Position numbers and translations under genes: made by a program. A DNA stretch of 64,000 nucleotides from Pelomonas caseinilytica (GTDB taxonomy: Bacteria; Pseudomonadota; Gammaproteobacteria; Burkholderiales; Burkholderiaceae_C): the NCBI RefSeq assembly GCF_021353235.1, contig NZ_JAJTWT010000006.1:186001-250000 (forward strand), read 5' to 3'. Each line of letters opens with the position of its first letter. Position 1 is the stretch's first letter. Below, piece by piece: positions 16,657 through 25,885 of this stretch. The notes under the pieces were generated by a model that saw nothing but the letters and a program-made list of their open reading frames with translations, did no database searches and was not told where the DNA came from.

Positions 16657-17589
16657 ATGGACCGACTCACTGCGATGCAGGCCTATGTCCGGGTCGTCGA
16701 GGCCGGCACCTTCACCAAGGCGGCCGACTCGCTGGACCTGCCCAAGGCCACGGTCACCCGCCTCATCCAGACGCTGGAAAGCCACCTGCGCACCAAGCTG
16801 TTGAACCGCACCACGCGCCGCGTGACGGTCACGCCCGACGGCGCCGCCTACTACGAGCGCGCCATGCGCCTGCTGGGCGACCTCGAGGAGCTGGAAGGCA
16901 GCATGAGCCAGGCGCGCATGACGCCGCGCGGCCGCATCCGCATCGACGTGCCGGGCGTGGTGGGTCGCGAGATGATCATTCCCCACCTGCCGGACTTCTA
17001 CGCCAAATACCCAGACATTCAGATCGAACTCGGCGTCAGCGACCGGACGGTGGACCTCATCAGCGACAACATCGACTGCGTGATCCGCGGCGGCGAGTTG
17101 ACCGACCAGAGCCTGGTGGCGCGGCGCATCGGCGAATTCCGCTTCATCACCTGCGCGACGCCGGAATACCTGCGCCGTCACGGCAATCCGGCGCATCCGC
17201 TGGAGCTGGGCCAGCCGCCGCACCGCATGGTGGGCTATTTCTCGGCGCGCACCGGCAAGGTCATGCCGGACAACTTCCGCCGTGGCGACGAGGTGGTGGA
17301 GGTGGTGGGCAACCACGTGCTGGCCGTCAACGATGCCAACGCCTACCTGAATGCGGGCCTGGCCCACCTCGGCGTGGTGCAGGTGACCTGCTTCATGGCG
17401 GGGCCGCTGCTCAAGACCGGCGAGCTGGTGCGGCTGCTGGAGGACTGGGACACCGACCCGGTGCCCATCTACGTGGTCTATCCGCCCAACCGGCACCTCA
17501 GCAGCAAGCTGAGGGTCTTCGTCGACTGGGTCGTCGAGCTGATCGGCCGCGAGGCGCTGGGCGGAGTGAAGATGCGCTGCTCGACCTGA
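16657..17589 (+). CDS. LysR family transcriptional regulator
   Basis: The 310-residue protein has the LysR N-terminal helix-turn-helix (MQAYVRVVEAGTFTKAADSL, then LPKATVTRLIQTLESHL and LLNRTTRRVTVTPDG) and a periplasmic-binding-like effector domain from about residue 90. It is divergent from the RND operon headed by the hydrolase-like gene, with 104 bases between the starts, which is the classic position for a LysR regulator of that operon. I did not find a convincing T-N11-A dyad in the gap. The effector is unknown. Confidence 0.93.
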   Translation: MDRLTAMQAYVRVVEAGTFTKAADSLDLPKATVTRLIQTLESHLRTKLLNRTTRRVTVTPDGAAYYERAMRLLGDLEELEGSMSQARMTPRGRIRIDVPGVVGREMIIPHLPDFYAKYPDIQIELGVSDRTVDLISDNIDCVIRGGELTDQSLVARRIGEFRFITCATPEYLRRHGNPAHPLELGQPPHRMVGYFSARTGKVMPDNFRRGDEVVEVVGNHVLAVNDANAYLNAGLAHLGVVQVTCFMAGPLLKTGELVRLLEDWDTDPVPIYVVYPPNRHLSSKLRVFVDWVVELIGREALGGVKMRCST

Positions 17590-17599
17590 GGCTGTCGCC

Positions 17600-17752
17600 T
17601 CAGGCCTCGTCCTTGGCGGCGGCGACCTGCATCGCCTGGCCGAAGTCCTCGGCCGCGGGTGCCGGCGCGCTGATCGCCAGCAGCATGCCCGCCGCCAGCG
17701 CCGTGACGGCCGTCGCGGCAGTGATCAGCGTGAAAAGGGATCGGGTGTTCAT
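17600..17752 (-). CDS. Small secreted or membrane-anchored protein, 50 residues
   Basis: A 50-codon ORF with a strong ribosome binding site (AGGAGAG about 6 bases before the ATG). The protein is almost entirely an export signal: MNTRSLFTLITAATAVTALA, a hydrophobic core to about residue 27, then PAPAAEDFGQAMQVAAAKDEA. Cleavage near APA would leave about 18 residues. It is convergent with the LysR gene and upstream of nothing on its strand except the intergenic gap. No function recognised. Confidence 0.6.
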   Translation of the reverse strand: MNTRSLFTLITAATAVTALAAGMLLAISAPAPAAEDFGQAMQVAAAKDEA

Positions 17753-17898
17753 GGTGACTCTCCTGATCGACACCCTGGTTGTTGTTGGGGAGTGCCGATA
17801 AGTTGTCACTGTAGGCAGCCGGCCTTTCGGGAAAAAGCCGGCCCGGTAGAACGGCGAGTTGCTGCGGGCGGAACAATCCGGCCCTTGAAGCGCCGCCC

Positions 17899-18585
17899 TC
17901 AGGCCTTGCGTGGCGCGCCTCGGCCGCGCTCCTCCAGCCAGGCCTTGGCCGTCGAGAAATGCCCGCAGCCGATGAAGGGCCGCGGCGGCTTGAGGGCCGA
18001 CAGCGGCGAGGGATGGTTGGCCTTGAGCACGAGGTGGTCCTGGCCGGCCGCGGCGATCAGGGGCGCCTTGGCCTGGGCATAACTGCCCCACAGCATGAAG
18101 ACCTTGGGTGCCGGGTCTTCGGCCGCCGCCTTGATGATGGCGTCGGTCAACGCCTCCCAGCCTCGGTTGGCGTGGCTGGCGGGCTGGCCGTCCTCCACGG
18201 TGAGCACGGCGTTGAGCAGCAGGGTGCCGCCCTTGGCCCAATGGACCAGGCTGCCCGACCGGGCCCGCGGCACGCCCAGGTCGCGCTCGATCTCCTTGAA
18301 GATGTTCTGCAGGCTGGGCGGGTGGCGCACGCCCTCGGGCACGCTGAAGGACAGGCCCTCGGCCTGGCCGGGGCCATGGTAGGGGTCCTGGCCCAGGATG
18401 ACGACGCGGGTCTGCGACAGCGGCGTCAGCGTCAGCGCCCGCAGCGGCTCGGGCGGGTAGATGACCGCGCCCGCCGCCTGCCGTTCGGCCAGGAAGGCCT
18501 GCAGCTTCTGGCCCGCGGGCGAGGCCGCCCAGGCCTCGACGACGGGGCGCCAGTCGGTGTCGGGAATCTCGAGCGGAAGCTTCAT
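17899..18585 (-). CDS. ung: Uracil-DNA glycosylase
   Basis: The 228-residue protein is a family 1 uracil-DNA glycosylase, which removes uracil from DNA for base-excision repair. The water-activating loop [20 protein letters not shown], the uracil-binding [11 protein letters not shown] and the DNA-intercalating loop [12 protein letters not shown] are all intact. Its ATG overlaps the trpC stop (ATGA, 18582-18585), so it is translated with the tryptophan cluster. Confidence 0.96.
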   Translation of the reverse strand: MKLPLEIPDTDWRPVVEAWAASPAGQKLQAFLAERQAAGAVIYPPEPLRALTLTPLSQTRVVILGQDPYHGPGQAEGLSFSVPEGVRHPPSLQNIFKEIERDLGVPRARSGSLVHWAKGGTLLLNAVLTVEDGQPASHANRGWEALTDAIIKAAAEDPAPKVFMLWGSYAQAKAPLIAAAGQDHLVLKANHPSPLSALKPPRPFIGCGHFSTAKAWLEERGRGAPRKA

Positions 18586-19373
18586 CCGAACAATGTTGCC
18601 AGGGCTTGGCCTGGGTCGGGCGCACGCATGAAGGCCTCGCCGACGAGGAAGGCGTTGACGTTGGCATCGAGCATGCGCTTCACGTCGGCCTGGCTGAGGA
18701 TGCCGGACTCGGTCACCAGCAGGCGGTCGGCGGGCACGCGCGGCAGCAGGGCCAGCGTGGTGTCCAGCGTCACGTCGAAGGTGCGCAGGTTGCGGTTGTT
18801 GATGCCGACCAGCGGCGTCTTCAGCTTCAGCGCACGGTCAAGTTCGGCGCCGTCATGCACCTCGACGAGCACGTCCAGCCCCACGGCGCGGGCGGCGGCT
18901 TCCAGGTCGGCCATCTGCGAATCGGCCAGGCAGGCGGCGATCAGCAGGATGCAGTCGGCTCCCATGGCGCCGGCTTCCATGACCTGGTATTCGTCGACCA
19001 TGAAGTCCTTGCGCAGCACGGGCAGCTCGCAGGCGGCGCGGGCCTCGCGCAGGTAGGCGGCCGAGCCCTGGAAGAAGCGCTCGTCGGTCAGCACGGACAG
19101 GCAGGCCGCGCCGTTGCGGGCATAGGTCTCGGCGATGACGCCGGGCTTGAAGTCCTCGCGCAGCACGCCCTTGCTGGGACTGGCCTTCTTGATCTCGGCG
19201 ATGACGCCGGCATGGCCCTGGGCGATGGTGGCGCGCAGCGAGCGCTCGAAGCCCAGGCGCTCGTCCTTGCGGGCCTCGGCCTCCTCGCGCTGTGAGGCGA
19301 GCGAACGTCGCGCCTTGGCGGCGGCGACCTCCTCCCACTTGACCTCGACGATGCGGTTCAGGATATCGCTCAT
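18582..19373 (-). CDS. trpC: Indole-3-glycerol phosphate synthase
   Basis: The 263-residue TIM-barrel enzyme closes the indole ring in tryptophan synthesis (CdRP to indole-3-glycerol phosphate). Key segments are present: [13 protein letters not shown] (catalytic Lys and phosphate region), [28 protein letters not shown] (Lys), [26 protein letters not shown] and TESGI. It starts at 19373, 106 bases after trpD, with a partial family A repeat in the gap. It is translationally coupled to ung. Confidence 0.96.
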   Translation of the reverse strand: MSDILNRIVEVKWEEVAAAKARRSLASQREEAEARKDERLGFERSLRATIAQGHAGVIAEIKKASPSKGVLREDFKPGVIAETYARNGAACLSVLTDERFFQGSAAYLREARAACELPVLRKDFMVDEYQVMEAGAMGADCILLIAACLADSQMADLEAAARAVGLDVLVEVHDGAELDRALKLKTPLVGINNRNLRTFDVTLDTTLALLPRVPADRLLVTESGILSQADVKRMLDANVNAFLVGEAFMRAPDPGQALATLFG

Positions 19374-19395
19374 GGTGCCCCTCGGCCGTCGAGTA

Positions 19396-19476
19396 CGCCG
19401 GCCGATCCCCCGAGGGGATGCGGGCCGGCTCGGGAGTGGCCCAGCGCTCGGCCCGCCACTCGTTCTCTGGATGCTC
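19396..19476 (+). repeat. Intergenic repeat family A, partial copy between trpD and trpC
   Basis: This gap contains the outer part of the repeat best seen at 36625-36763: a CCCCCGAGGGG-type hairpin followed by GCGGGCCGGCTCGGG and GGCCCAGCGCTCGGCCCGC. The central CTTGCGGC hairpin is missing. It lies inside the trp operon, between two genes expected on one transcript. Confidence 0.7.
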
Positions 19477-19479
19477 CGT

Positions 19480-20517
19480 TCATATCGCGCCTCCCAGGCC
19501 CTGCGTGGCCTTGACGAAGGCATCGAGCTTGGCGCGGGCGGCGCCGCTGTCCAGCGCCTGGCGGGCGCGGGCGATGCCGTCGGGCAGGTTGGCGGCGACG
19601 TTGGCGGCATACAGCGTGGCGCCGGCATTGAGCAGCACGATGTCGCGCGCGGGGCCGGTGCTGCCGTCCAGCACGGCCCGCAGCATCTGGCGCGACTGCT
19701 CGGGCCCTTCGACCTTGAGGCTGCGGTTGCTGGCCATCGCGAAGCCGAAGTCCTCGGGGTGCACCTCGTACTCGCGGATGGCGCCGTCCTTGAGCTCGCC
19801 CACCAGCGTGGTCGCGCCGAGGGAGATCTCGTCCATGCCGTCCTTGCCGTAGACGACGAGGGCATGCTCGGCGCCCAGGCGCTGGAGCACGCGCACCTGG
19901 ATGCCGACGAGGTCGGGGTGGAAGACGCCCATCAGGATGTTGGGCGCGCCGGCCGGGTTGGTCAGGGGGCCGAGGATGTTGAAGATGGTGCGCACGCCCA
20001 GCTCGCGGCGCACCGGGGCGATGTTCTTCATCGCCGGGTGGTGGTTGGGCGCGAACATGAAGCCGATGCCGCATTCGGCGACGGACGCGGCCACCTGGCG
20101 CGGCGTCAGCTGGATGTTGGCGCCCAGGGCCTCCAGCACGTCGGCGCTGCCGGTCTTGCTGCTGACGCTGCGCCCACCGTGCTTGGCCACCTGGGCACCG
20201 GCCGCGGCGGCCACGAACATCGAGCAGGTCGAGATGTTGAAGCTGTGGGCGCCGTCGCCCCCGGTGCCGACCACGTCGACGAGGTGGGGCAGGGGCCCGA
20301 GCGGCACCTTGTTGGACAGCTCGCGCATGACCTGGGCCGCGGCGGTGATCTCGCCGATGGTCTCCTTCTTGACGCGCAGGCCGGTGATCAGGGCCGCGGC
20401 GATGACGGGCGACATCTCGCCGGCCATGATGCGGCGCATCAGCGTCAGCATCTCGTCGTGGAAGATCTCGCGGTGCTCGATGACGCGGGTCAGGGCTTCG
20501 GTGTCGGTGATGGGCAT
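19480..20517 (-). CDS. trpD: Anthranilate phosphoribosyltransferase
   Basis: The 345-residue enzyme transfers phosphoribose from PRPP to anthranilate. [17 protein letters not shown] (PRPP binding), [23 protein letters not shown], and [20 protein letters not shown] with [13 protein letters not shown] are diagnostic. The start at [12 protein letters not shown] (20517) is preferred over one eight codons upstream. It follows the DinB-like gene by 13 bases. Confidence 0.96.
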   Translation of the reverse strand: MPITDTEALTRVIEHREIFHDEMLTLMRRIMAGEMSPVIAAALITGLRVKKETIGEITAAAQVMRELSNKVPLGPLPHLVDVVGTGGDGAHSFNISTCSMFVAAAAGAQVAKHGGRSVSSKTGSADVLEALGANIQLTPRQVAASVAECGIGFMFAPNHHPAMKNIAPVRRELGVRTIFNILGPLTNPAGAPNILMGVFHPDLVGIQVRVLQRLGAEHALVVYGKDGMDEISLGATTLVGELKDGAIREYEVHPEDFGFAMASNRSLKVEGPEQSRQMLRAVLDGSTGPARDIVLLNAGATLYAANVAANLPDGIARARQALDSGAARAKLDAFVKATQGLGGAI

Positions 20518-20530
20518 GTCGGACCTCGGC

Positions 20531-21037
20531 TCAGGATGCACGGCGCTCGGGCTCGTGTTGGTGCAGATAGCGGGTCAGCAGGTCGCGCGGTGGCGCGCCT
20601 GCGGCCTGGCGCAGCCAGACGCCCACGGCGCCGCGGTGGTTGCTGCCGTGGGTGACGACGTGGGCCAGCATCTCGCCGCGCGTCATGCGGCCGGCGTCGC
20701 CGTCGGTGAAGCGGAAGGCGATGGCCTCGTCGAGCTGCTCGGGCCGCAGCGAGCGGACGTGGTCCAGGTACCAGGCGTCCAGGCGCGCGAAGGCGGCGCG
20801 CAGCTCGGCGGGCGTGGGCGTGTCCTCGGTGTTGGTGCCCGTCAGGCCGTGGGGTTCGCCCTTGAGGTGACCGGCCCAGATGCGGTCTACCGTGTGGATG
20901 TGGTTGAGGATGCGCAAGGCCTGGTGGTGGGCCTCGGGATGGGCCGCGGCATCGACCTTGTCGAGCTGGTCGAAGAACAGCGGGTCGATCCAGGCCTTGT
21001 GCTCGAAGAGCGAGGTCAGCAGGGTGGACGTGGACAT
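20531..21037 (-). CDS. DinB family protein
   Basis: The 168-residue protein matches the DinB/DUF664 four-helix-bundle family of metal-dependent proteins: [19 protein letters not shown], a mid-sequence [19 protein letters not shown] with the first His, and the C-terminal [19 protein letters not shown] with the HxxxHRG signature that completes a three-His metal site. Some relatives are thiol-dependent transferases; most are uncharacterised. It lies between ltaE (gap 2 bases) and trpD (gap 13 bases), so it should be co-transcribed with the tryptophan genes. Confidence 0.88.
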   Translation of the reverse strand: MSTSTLLTSLFEHKAWIDPLFFDQLDKVDAAAHPEAHHQALRILNHIHTVDRIWAGHLKGEPHGLTGTNTEDTPTPAELRAAFARLDAWYLDHVRSLRPEQLDEAIAFRFTDGDAGRMTRGEMLAHVVTHGSNHRGAVGVWLRQAAGAPPRDLLTRYLHQHEPERRAS

Positions 21038-21039
21038 GC

Positions 21040-22092
21040 TCAGGCTTCCAGGAACTCGCGGGCTGCCGCGATGGCGTGGTCGATGCCGGCCGCGTCGACG
21101 TCCAGGTGGGTCACGAAGCGCAGGCCGATCAGGCCGGTGGCCAGCACGCCGCGCGACTTCAAGTGGGCCAGCAGGGCCGCGCCGCGGCCGCCCCCGACCT
21201 GGGCGAAGACGATATTCGTCTGCGGTGGCGTGACCGTGACACCCGGCAGGGCCGCGAGGCCCTCGGCCAGGCGGCGCGCCAGGGCGTGGTCGTCGGCCAG
21301 GCGCTCGACGTGGTGGGTCAGCGCATGGTCGGCCGCGGCGGCCAGGAGGCCGACCTGGCGCAGCCCGCCGCCCACCATCTTGCGCACGCGGTGGGCGCGC
21401 TGGATGAGCTCGCGCGGGCCCACCAGCATGGAGCCGACGGGCGCGCCCAGGCCCTTGCTGAAGCAGAGGGACACCGAGTCGAAGGGGCGGGCGAGGTCGG
21501 CGACCGTGCGGCCCGAGGCCACCGCGGCGTTGAAGAGGCGGGCGCCGTCCAGATGCGTGGCCAGGCCGCGCCCGCGGGCCAGCTCGCAGGCGGCCTCGGC
21601 GTAGCCGTTGGGCAGCACGTTGCCGTTCCAGGTGTTTTCCAGCGCCAGCAGCCGCGTGCGGGCGAAGTGCGGGTCGTCGGGCTTGATGGCGGCCTCGATG
21701 TCCTCCAGCTTCAGCGTGCCGTCCGGCTGGTTGGGCAGGGGCTGGGGTTGGATGCTGCCCAGCACCGCCGCGCCGCCGCCTTCGTAGCGGTAGGTGTGGG
21801 CGAGCTGGCCGACGATGTACTCGTCGCCCCGGCCGCAATGGGCCAGCAGGCCGCAGAGGTTGCTCTGCGTGCCGCTGCTCATGAAGAGGGCGGCCTCCTT
21901 GCCGAGCAGGGCGGCGACGCGCTCCTGCAGCGCATTGACGGTGGGGTCGTCGCCGAAGACGTCGTCGCCGACCTCGGCGCGGGCGATGGCCTCGCGCATG
22001 GCGGCCGTTGGCTTCGTGACCGTGTCGCTGCGCAGGTCGACAACCACCGGAGAGCGAGAGCCAGCGTTCTCGAAGTGTGCGTAGTCAGCCAT
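21040..22092 (-). CDS. ltaE: Low-specificity L-threonine aldolase
   Basis: The 350-residue PLP enzyme cleaves L-threonine or L-allo-threonine to glycine and acetaldehyde. [12 protein letters not shown] at the N-terminus, [28 protein letters not shown], the [10 protein letters not shown] loop and [19 protein letters not shown] (PLP Lys) are all typical. It sits inside the tryptophan cluster between trpG and the dinB-like gene. This placement is unusual and may link glycine/serine metabolism to the cluster or simply be an insertion into the operon. Confidence 0.93.
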   Translation of the reverse strand: MADYAHFENAGSRSPVVVDLRSDTVTKPTAAMREAIARAEVGDDVFGDDPTVNALQERVAALLGKEAALFMSSGTQSNLCGLLAHCGRGDEYIVGQLAHTYRYEGGGAAVLGSIQPQPLPNQPDGTLKLEDIEAAIKPDDPHFARTRLLALENTWNGNVLPNGYAEAACELARGRGLATHLDGARLFNAAVASGRTVADLARPFDSVSLCFSKGLGAPVGSMLVGPRELIQRAHRVRKMVGGGLRQVGLLAAAADHALTHHVERLADDHALARRLAEGLAALPGVTVTPPQTNIVFAQVGGGRGAALLAHLKSRGVLATGLIGLRFVTHLDVDAAGIDHAIAAAREFLEA

Positions 22093-22130
22093 GGCGTGGC
22101 TTCCGATGTGGCAAACAGGCGCGCGGGGCG

Positions 22131-22200
22131 AGCGCCGTCCCCTCGGGGGACCGACTGGGCTTGCCGGCGTCCAGCCGGCGCAAGACCGGGCGAGGGGCTG
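22131..22200 (-). repeat. Intergenic repeat family A, partial copy between trpG and ltaE
   Basis: The gap matches the distal half of the copy at 48748-48887 almost base for base: GCCGTCCCC..GGGGGACCGAC, a GCCGGCG..CGCCGGC-type stem and GGGCGAGGGGCT up to the trpG stop. Orientation follows the minus-strand operon. Confidence 0.75.
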
Positions 22201-22782
22201 TCATTTCAATTCCAGGAAGTTGCGCAGCATCGCGTGGCCATGTTCGCTGAGGATGGACTCCGGGTGGAACTGCACGCCTTCCATGGGCGTGGCGGTGCCG
22301 GCCAGCTCGCGGTGGCGCACGCCCATGATCTCGCCGTCGTCGCTGCGCGAGGTGATCTCCAGCACCGCCGGGCAGCTCGCCTCCTCGATGACGAGGGAGT
22401 GGTAGCGGATGACGGAGAAGTCCTTGGGCAGGCCGGTGTAGACGCCGCGCTGGTCGGTGGTGAGGGTGCTGGCCTTGCCGTGCATCTGGCGCTGCGCGCG
22501 GATGATCTTGCCGCCCAGGGCCTGGCCCATGGACTGATGGCCCAGGCAGACGCCCAGCAGCGGCTTCCTGCCGAGGAAATGCTGGATGGCCTCCACGCAG
22601 ACCCCCGCCTCGTTGGGCGTGCAGGGGCCGGGCGAGAAGACGATGTGGTCGGGGTCGAGCGCGGCCATCTCGGCGACCGTGATCTCGTCGTTGCGCGCCA
22701 CCTTCACGTCGGCGCCCAGTTCACCGAAGTACTGGACGAGGTTGAAGGTGAAGCTGTCGTAGTTGTCGATCATCAACAGCAT
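22201..22782 (-). CDS. trpG: Anthranilate synthase component II (glutamine amidotransferase)
   Basis: The 193-residue class I amidotransferase supplies ammonia to Trp[21 protein letters not shown] is the classic start, [14 protein letters not shown] the oxyanion loop, [17 protein letters not shown] carries the nucleophile Cys, and [13 protein letters not shown] the His-Glu of the triad. GPCTP where many have GPGTP is a normal variant. Its ATG follows the trpE stop with no gap. Some TrpG proteins also serve folate synthesis (PabA); no pabB is nearby. Confidence 0.96.
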   Translation of the reverse strand: MLLMIDNYDSFTFNLVQYFGELGADVKVARNDEITVAEMAALDPDHIVFSPGPCTPNEAGVCVEAIQHFLGRKPLLGVCLGHQSMGQALGGKIIRAQRQMHGKASTLTTDQRGVYTGLPKDFSVIRYHSLVIEEASCPAVLEITSRSDDGEIMGVRHRELAGTATPMEGVQFHPESILSEHGHAMLRNFLELK

Positions 22783-24270
22783 TTAGAAACCCTCCTCGAC
22801 GAGTTCGGCGGCGCGGAGCAGGGCGCGTGCTTTTGCCTCGGTCTCCTGCCACTCCAGCTCGGGTACCGAATCCGCCACGACGCCCGCCGCCGCCTGCACG
22901 TAGAGCATGCCGTTCTTGATGATGCCGGTGCGGATGGCGATGGCCAGGTCCATGTCGCCGGCGAAGCTCAGGTAGCCGCAGGCGCCGCCGTAGATGCCGC
23001 GCTGCACGGGCTCGAGCTCGTCGATCAGCTCCATGGCCCTGACCTTGGGCGCGCCGGTCAGCGTGCCGGCGGGGAAGGTCGCCTTGAGCACGTCGAGCTG
23101 GCCGACCTCGGGGCGCAGCACGCCCTCGACGTTGCTGACGATGTGCATGACGTGGGAGTAGCGCTCGACGACGAAGGCCTGGGTCACCTTGACGCTGCCG
23201 GTGCGGGCGATGCGGCCGATGTCGTTGCGGGCCAGGTCGATCAGCATCAGGTGCTCGGCGCGCTCCTTGGGGTCGGCCTGCAGCTCGGCCTCGAGTTCGA
23301 GGTCGCGCTCCACCGTCGAGCCGCGCGGGCGGGTGCCGGCCAGCGGGCGGATGGTGACCTTGCGGCTGCCGTCGCCGGAATGCTCCTCGCGCACGAGGAT
23401 CTCGGGGCTGGCGCCGACGATCTGGAAGTCCCCCAGGTCGTAGAAGTACATGTAGGGACTGGGGTTGAGCGCCCGCAGGGCCCGGTACAGCGCGATGGGC
23501 TCGGCCTTGTAGGGCTTGGACAGGCGCTGGCCCACCTGCACCTGCATCAGGTCGCCGGCGGCGATGTAGTCCTTGGCCTTCTGCACGGCGGCCAGGTAGT
23601 CGGCCTTGGCGAAGCCGCGGGTGACCGGGTGGGACTCGCTGCGGCTGACGCGCGGCACGCTGACGGAGTAGGTCAGCTTGTCGCGCAGCTGCGAGAGCCG
23701 CTTGGTGGCGCGAAAGTAGGCCTCAGGCTGGCGCGGGTCAGCCCAGACGATGAGGTAGAGGCGCCCGGAGAGGTTGTCGATGACGGCGACCTCCTCCGAC
23801 AGCAGCAGCACGATGTCGGGCGTGTCCAGGCCTTCGCCGGGGTGACGGTGGGCCAGCTTCTTCTCGATGGCGCGCACCGCCTCGTAGCCGAAGTAGCCGG
23901 CCAGGCCGCCGCAGAAGCGCGGCAGGCCGGCGGGGATCTTGGGCTTGATGCGATCCTGGTAGGCGGCGATGAAGTCGAGGGGGTTGCCCTCGTGGGTCTC
24001 GACCGTGGCGCCGTCGGTCACCACCTCGCAGTGGTTGCCGGTGGCGCGGATCAGCGTGCGCGCGGGCAGGCCGATGAAGGAGTAGCGCCCGAAGCGCTCG
24101 CCGCCGACGACCGACTCCAGCAGGAAGCTGTTGCGGCAGGGGCCGGAGCCCGCGCAGAGCTTGAGGTAGAGGGACAGCGGGGTTTCGAGGTCCGCAAACG
24201 CCTCGGCGATGAGGGGGATGCGGTTGTAGCCTTCGGCGGCCAGGCTCTGGAATTCGAGTTCGGTGATCAT
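22783..24270 (-). CDS. trpE: Anthranilate synthase component I
   Basis: The 495-residue chorismate-using enzyme makes anthranilate. The N-terminal regulatory domain contains the LLES segment (NSFLLESVVGGERFGRYSF) associated with tryptophan feedback binding, and the catalytic part has the IRPLAGTRPRG, DLARNDIGRIAR, GTLTGAPKVRAMELI and GGACGYLSF motifs. The start at 24270 (MITELEFQSLAAEGYNR) is preferred over one 22 codons upstream, because the upstream residues come from a family B repeat. It is the first gene of the cluster. Confidence 0.96.
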   Translation of the reverse strand: MITELEFQSLAAEGYNRIPLIAEAFADLETPLSLYLKLCAGSGPCRNSFLLESVVGGERFGRYSFIGLPARTLIRATGNHCEVVTDGATVETHEGNPLDFIAAYQDRIKPKIPAGLPRFCGGLAGYFGYEAVRAIEKKLAHRHPGEGLDTPDIVLLLSEEVAVIDNLSGRLYLIVWADPRQPEAYFRATKRLSQLRDKLTYSVSVPRVSRSESHPVTRGFAKADYLAAVQKAKDYIAAGDLMQVQVGQRLSKPYKAEPIALYRALRALNPSPYMYFYDLGDFQIVGASPEILVREEHSGDGSRKVTIRPLAGTRPRGSTVERDLELEAELQADPKERAEHLMLIDLARNDIGRIARTGSVKVTQAFVVERYSHVMHIVSNVEGVLRPEVGQLDVLKATFPAGTLTGAPKVRAMELIDELEPVQRGIYGGACGYLSFAGDMDLAIAIRTGIIKNGMLYVQAAAGVVADSVPELEWQETEAKARALLRAAELVEEGF

Positions 24271-24642
24271 GTCATGGGCCCACCCCCTACGCGCTGCGCG
24301 CGCCCCCTCAAGGGGGCGACAGCATTGGCCCGGCAAAGCCGGATCCGCGCTGTCTGCTGGAAGGTGATGCCAGCCTGCGGCGGCATCGGCGCGTCTCGAG
24401 TGGGAGAACGTTCAAACAAGAGTCTTGGGCATGGCTGAAAGCCTACATGGCCCAGGACGACGGGGCATCAATCGGCAGTGAAGCAGCGACGCCAGGGCCA
24501 GGCTCCCCGGTCGCTCGACCCCGTGATGTACTTGCGCGTGATGAACATGTCCGGGCCAGTGTAGCAGCGGCCTCCCGCGCTTGTCGGGCCATACTTCGGT
24601 TCACGAAGATGCCGCCATCGCGGCAGGACAACGGAGCGAGAC
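24271..24642. other. Divergent control region of the trp cluster
   Basis: This is the only gap over 300 bases. The trpE-proximal third is a family B repeat (24277-24350). The remainder should hold the trp promoter and the promoter of the gene at 24643. On the trp strand I see short ORFs in the leader (one begins MPPQAGITF) but none with adjacent Trp codons, so a TrpL-type attenuator is not evident. I recognise no TrpR-like operator. Confidence 0.5.
24277..24350 (-). repeat. Intergenic repeat family B, copy 2
   Basis: Inverted relative to copy 1 at 14441-14520. Shared blocks in order on the minus strand are GCGGATCCGGC, TTGCCGG, GCCCCCTTGAGGGGGCGCGC and GCGTAGGGGGTGGG. It begins 6 bases upstream of the trpE start codon, so it would be in the trpE leader RNA next to the ribosome binding region. 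Confidence 0.8.
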
Positions 24643-25245
24643 ATGCGCGCATATATCGTCGCGGCCCTCCTGGCCGTGGGCAGTTTGGGGGGAGAAGCGG
24701 CCTGGGCCCAGGCCGTCGAGGTGGCCAACGTGAAGTACGAGCCCACGCTCGACCTGGCCGGGCAGAAGCTGGTGCTCAACGGCGCCGGCGTGCGCTACAA
24801 GTTCGTGGTCAAGGTCTACACGGCCGGCCTGTACCTGACCCACAAGGCCGGCACCACGGCCGAGGTGCTGGCCGCGCCCGGACCCAAGCGCATCCACATC
24901 CAGATGCTGCGCGACATCGACGGCAACGAGCTGGGCAAGCTCTTCACCAAGGGCATGGAGGCCAACGCGCCGCGCGAGGAGTTCGTCAAGTGCATCAACG
25001 GCGTGCTCAAGCTCAGCGAGGTTTTCGCCAGCCGCAAGCAGCTCAACAGCGGTGACAACTTCTCGGTCGACTACGTCCCCGGCGTGGGCTCCACGCTGCT
25101 GCTCAACGGCAAGACCATCATGACCGACCCCATCAAGGAGCCCGAGTTCTTCACCGCCCTGCTGCGCATCTGGCTGGGCGACAAGCCCGCGGACGACAGC
25201 CTCAAGGACGCCCTGCTCGGCATCAAGCGCGAACGCAGGCGCTGA
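24643..25245 (+). CDS. Secreted chalcone-isomerase-like protein
   Basis: The 200-residue protein has a signal peptide (IVAALLAVGSLGGEAAWA, cleaved before QAVEVANV) and then the chalcone-isomerase-like fold found in bacterial periplasmic proteins: LVLNGAGVRYKFVVKVYTAGLYL, IHIQMLRDIDGNELGKLF, GDNFSVDYVPGVGSTLLLNG and EFFTALLRIWLGDKPAD. Bacterial members are not known to isomerise chalcones; a role in lipid or envelope chemistry has been suggested for relatives. GGAG precedes the ATG. Its end overlaps the convergent gph gene by 23 bases. Confidence 0.88.
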   Translation: MRAYIVAALLAVGSLGGEAAWAQAVEVANVKYEPTLDLAGQKLVLNGAGVRYKFVVKVYTAGLYLTHKAGTTAEVLAAPGPKRIHIQMLRDIDGNELGKLFTKGMEANAPREEFVKCINGVLKLSEVFASRKQLNSGDNFSVDYVPGVGSTLLLNGKTIMTDPIKEPEFFTALLRIWLGDKPADDSLKDALLGIKRERRR

Positions 25246-25885
25246 TCTCGTCGAGCCGGTCCAGGTGGCGCAGGGCCGGCACGGCGCGGATGTCCTCGCC
25301 GTGGTTGTAGCCGTAGGTCACCAGCACCACCGGGCAGCCGGCCGCGCGCGCGGCCTCGGCATCGTTGCGTGAGTCGCCAATCATCCACGTCGACGCCGGC
25401 CGCTGTCCGAGGGCCTCGCAGGTCTTGAGCAGGGGCAGCGGGTCGGGCTTCTTGCGCGGGAAGTCGTCGCCACCGAAGACGTGGCTGAAGTAGCCGTCCA
25501 GCCCCTTGCGCCTGAGCAGCTCGCGCGCCGGAGCGGCCGGCTTGTTGGTCAGCACCGCCAGCGGCCGGCCGGTGGCGCGCAGCAGCTCCAGCCCCTCGAC
25601 GACGCCCGGGTAGACCGCCGCATGGGCGCCGTTGACCGCCGCGTAATGCTCCTGGTAGAGCGCCCAGGCGTGGTCGAACAGGCCCGGCTTGGCGCCCACG
25701 TGGGCGAGGGTCTGGCGCACGAGGTTCTCGCCGCCGCGGCCGATGGTGCGCTCGACGAAGCCCCGGTCGACGCCGGGCAGCCCGAGGTCCGCCAGCGTCA
25801 GGCCCAGCACGGCGACGAAGTCGCCCAGCGTGTCCACCAGAGTGCCGTCGAGGTCGAGGATGAAGGCCAGGGGCTTCGTCGTCAT
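25223..25885 (-). CDS. gph: Phosphoglycolate phosphatase
   Basis: The 220-residue HAD hydrolase has motif [14 protein letters not shown], motif [10 protein letters not shown], the Lys in [16 protein letters not shown] and motif [18 protein letters not shown], with the helical cap typical of Gph. It would dephosphorylate 2-phosphoglycolate. In many betaproteobacteria gph lies in an rpe-gph-trpE cluster; here it is separated from both and instead overlaps alaC by ATGA (25882-25885). Other HAD specificities cannot be excluded. Confidence 0.88.
   Translation of the reverse strand: MTTKPLAFILDLDGTLVDTLGDFVAVLGLTLADLGLPGVDRGFVERTIGRGGENLVRQTLAHVGAKPGLFDHAWALYQEHYAAVNGAHAAVYPGVVEGLELLRATGRPLAVLTNKPAAPARELLRRKGLDGYFSHVFGGDDFPRKKPDPLPLLKTCEALGQRPASTWMIGDSRNDAEAARAAGCPVVLVTYGYNHGEDIRAVPALRHLDRLDEISACVRA

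Noticed and set aside
22783..24336. trpE start 22 codons upstream at 24336
   Set aside because: The added residues are encoded by the family B repeat and do not resemble TrpE.
24271..24642. Possible trp attenuator with leader peptide before trpE
   Set aside because: Short leader frames exist but none has adjacent Trp codons, and the only strong hairpin belongs to the family B repeat.
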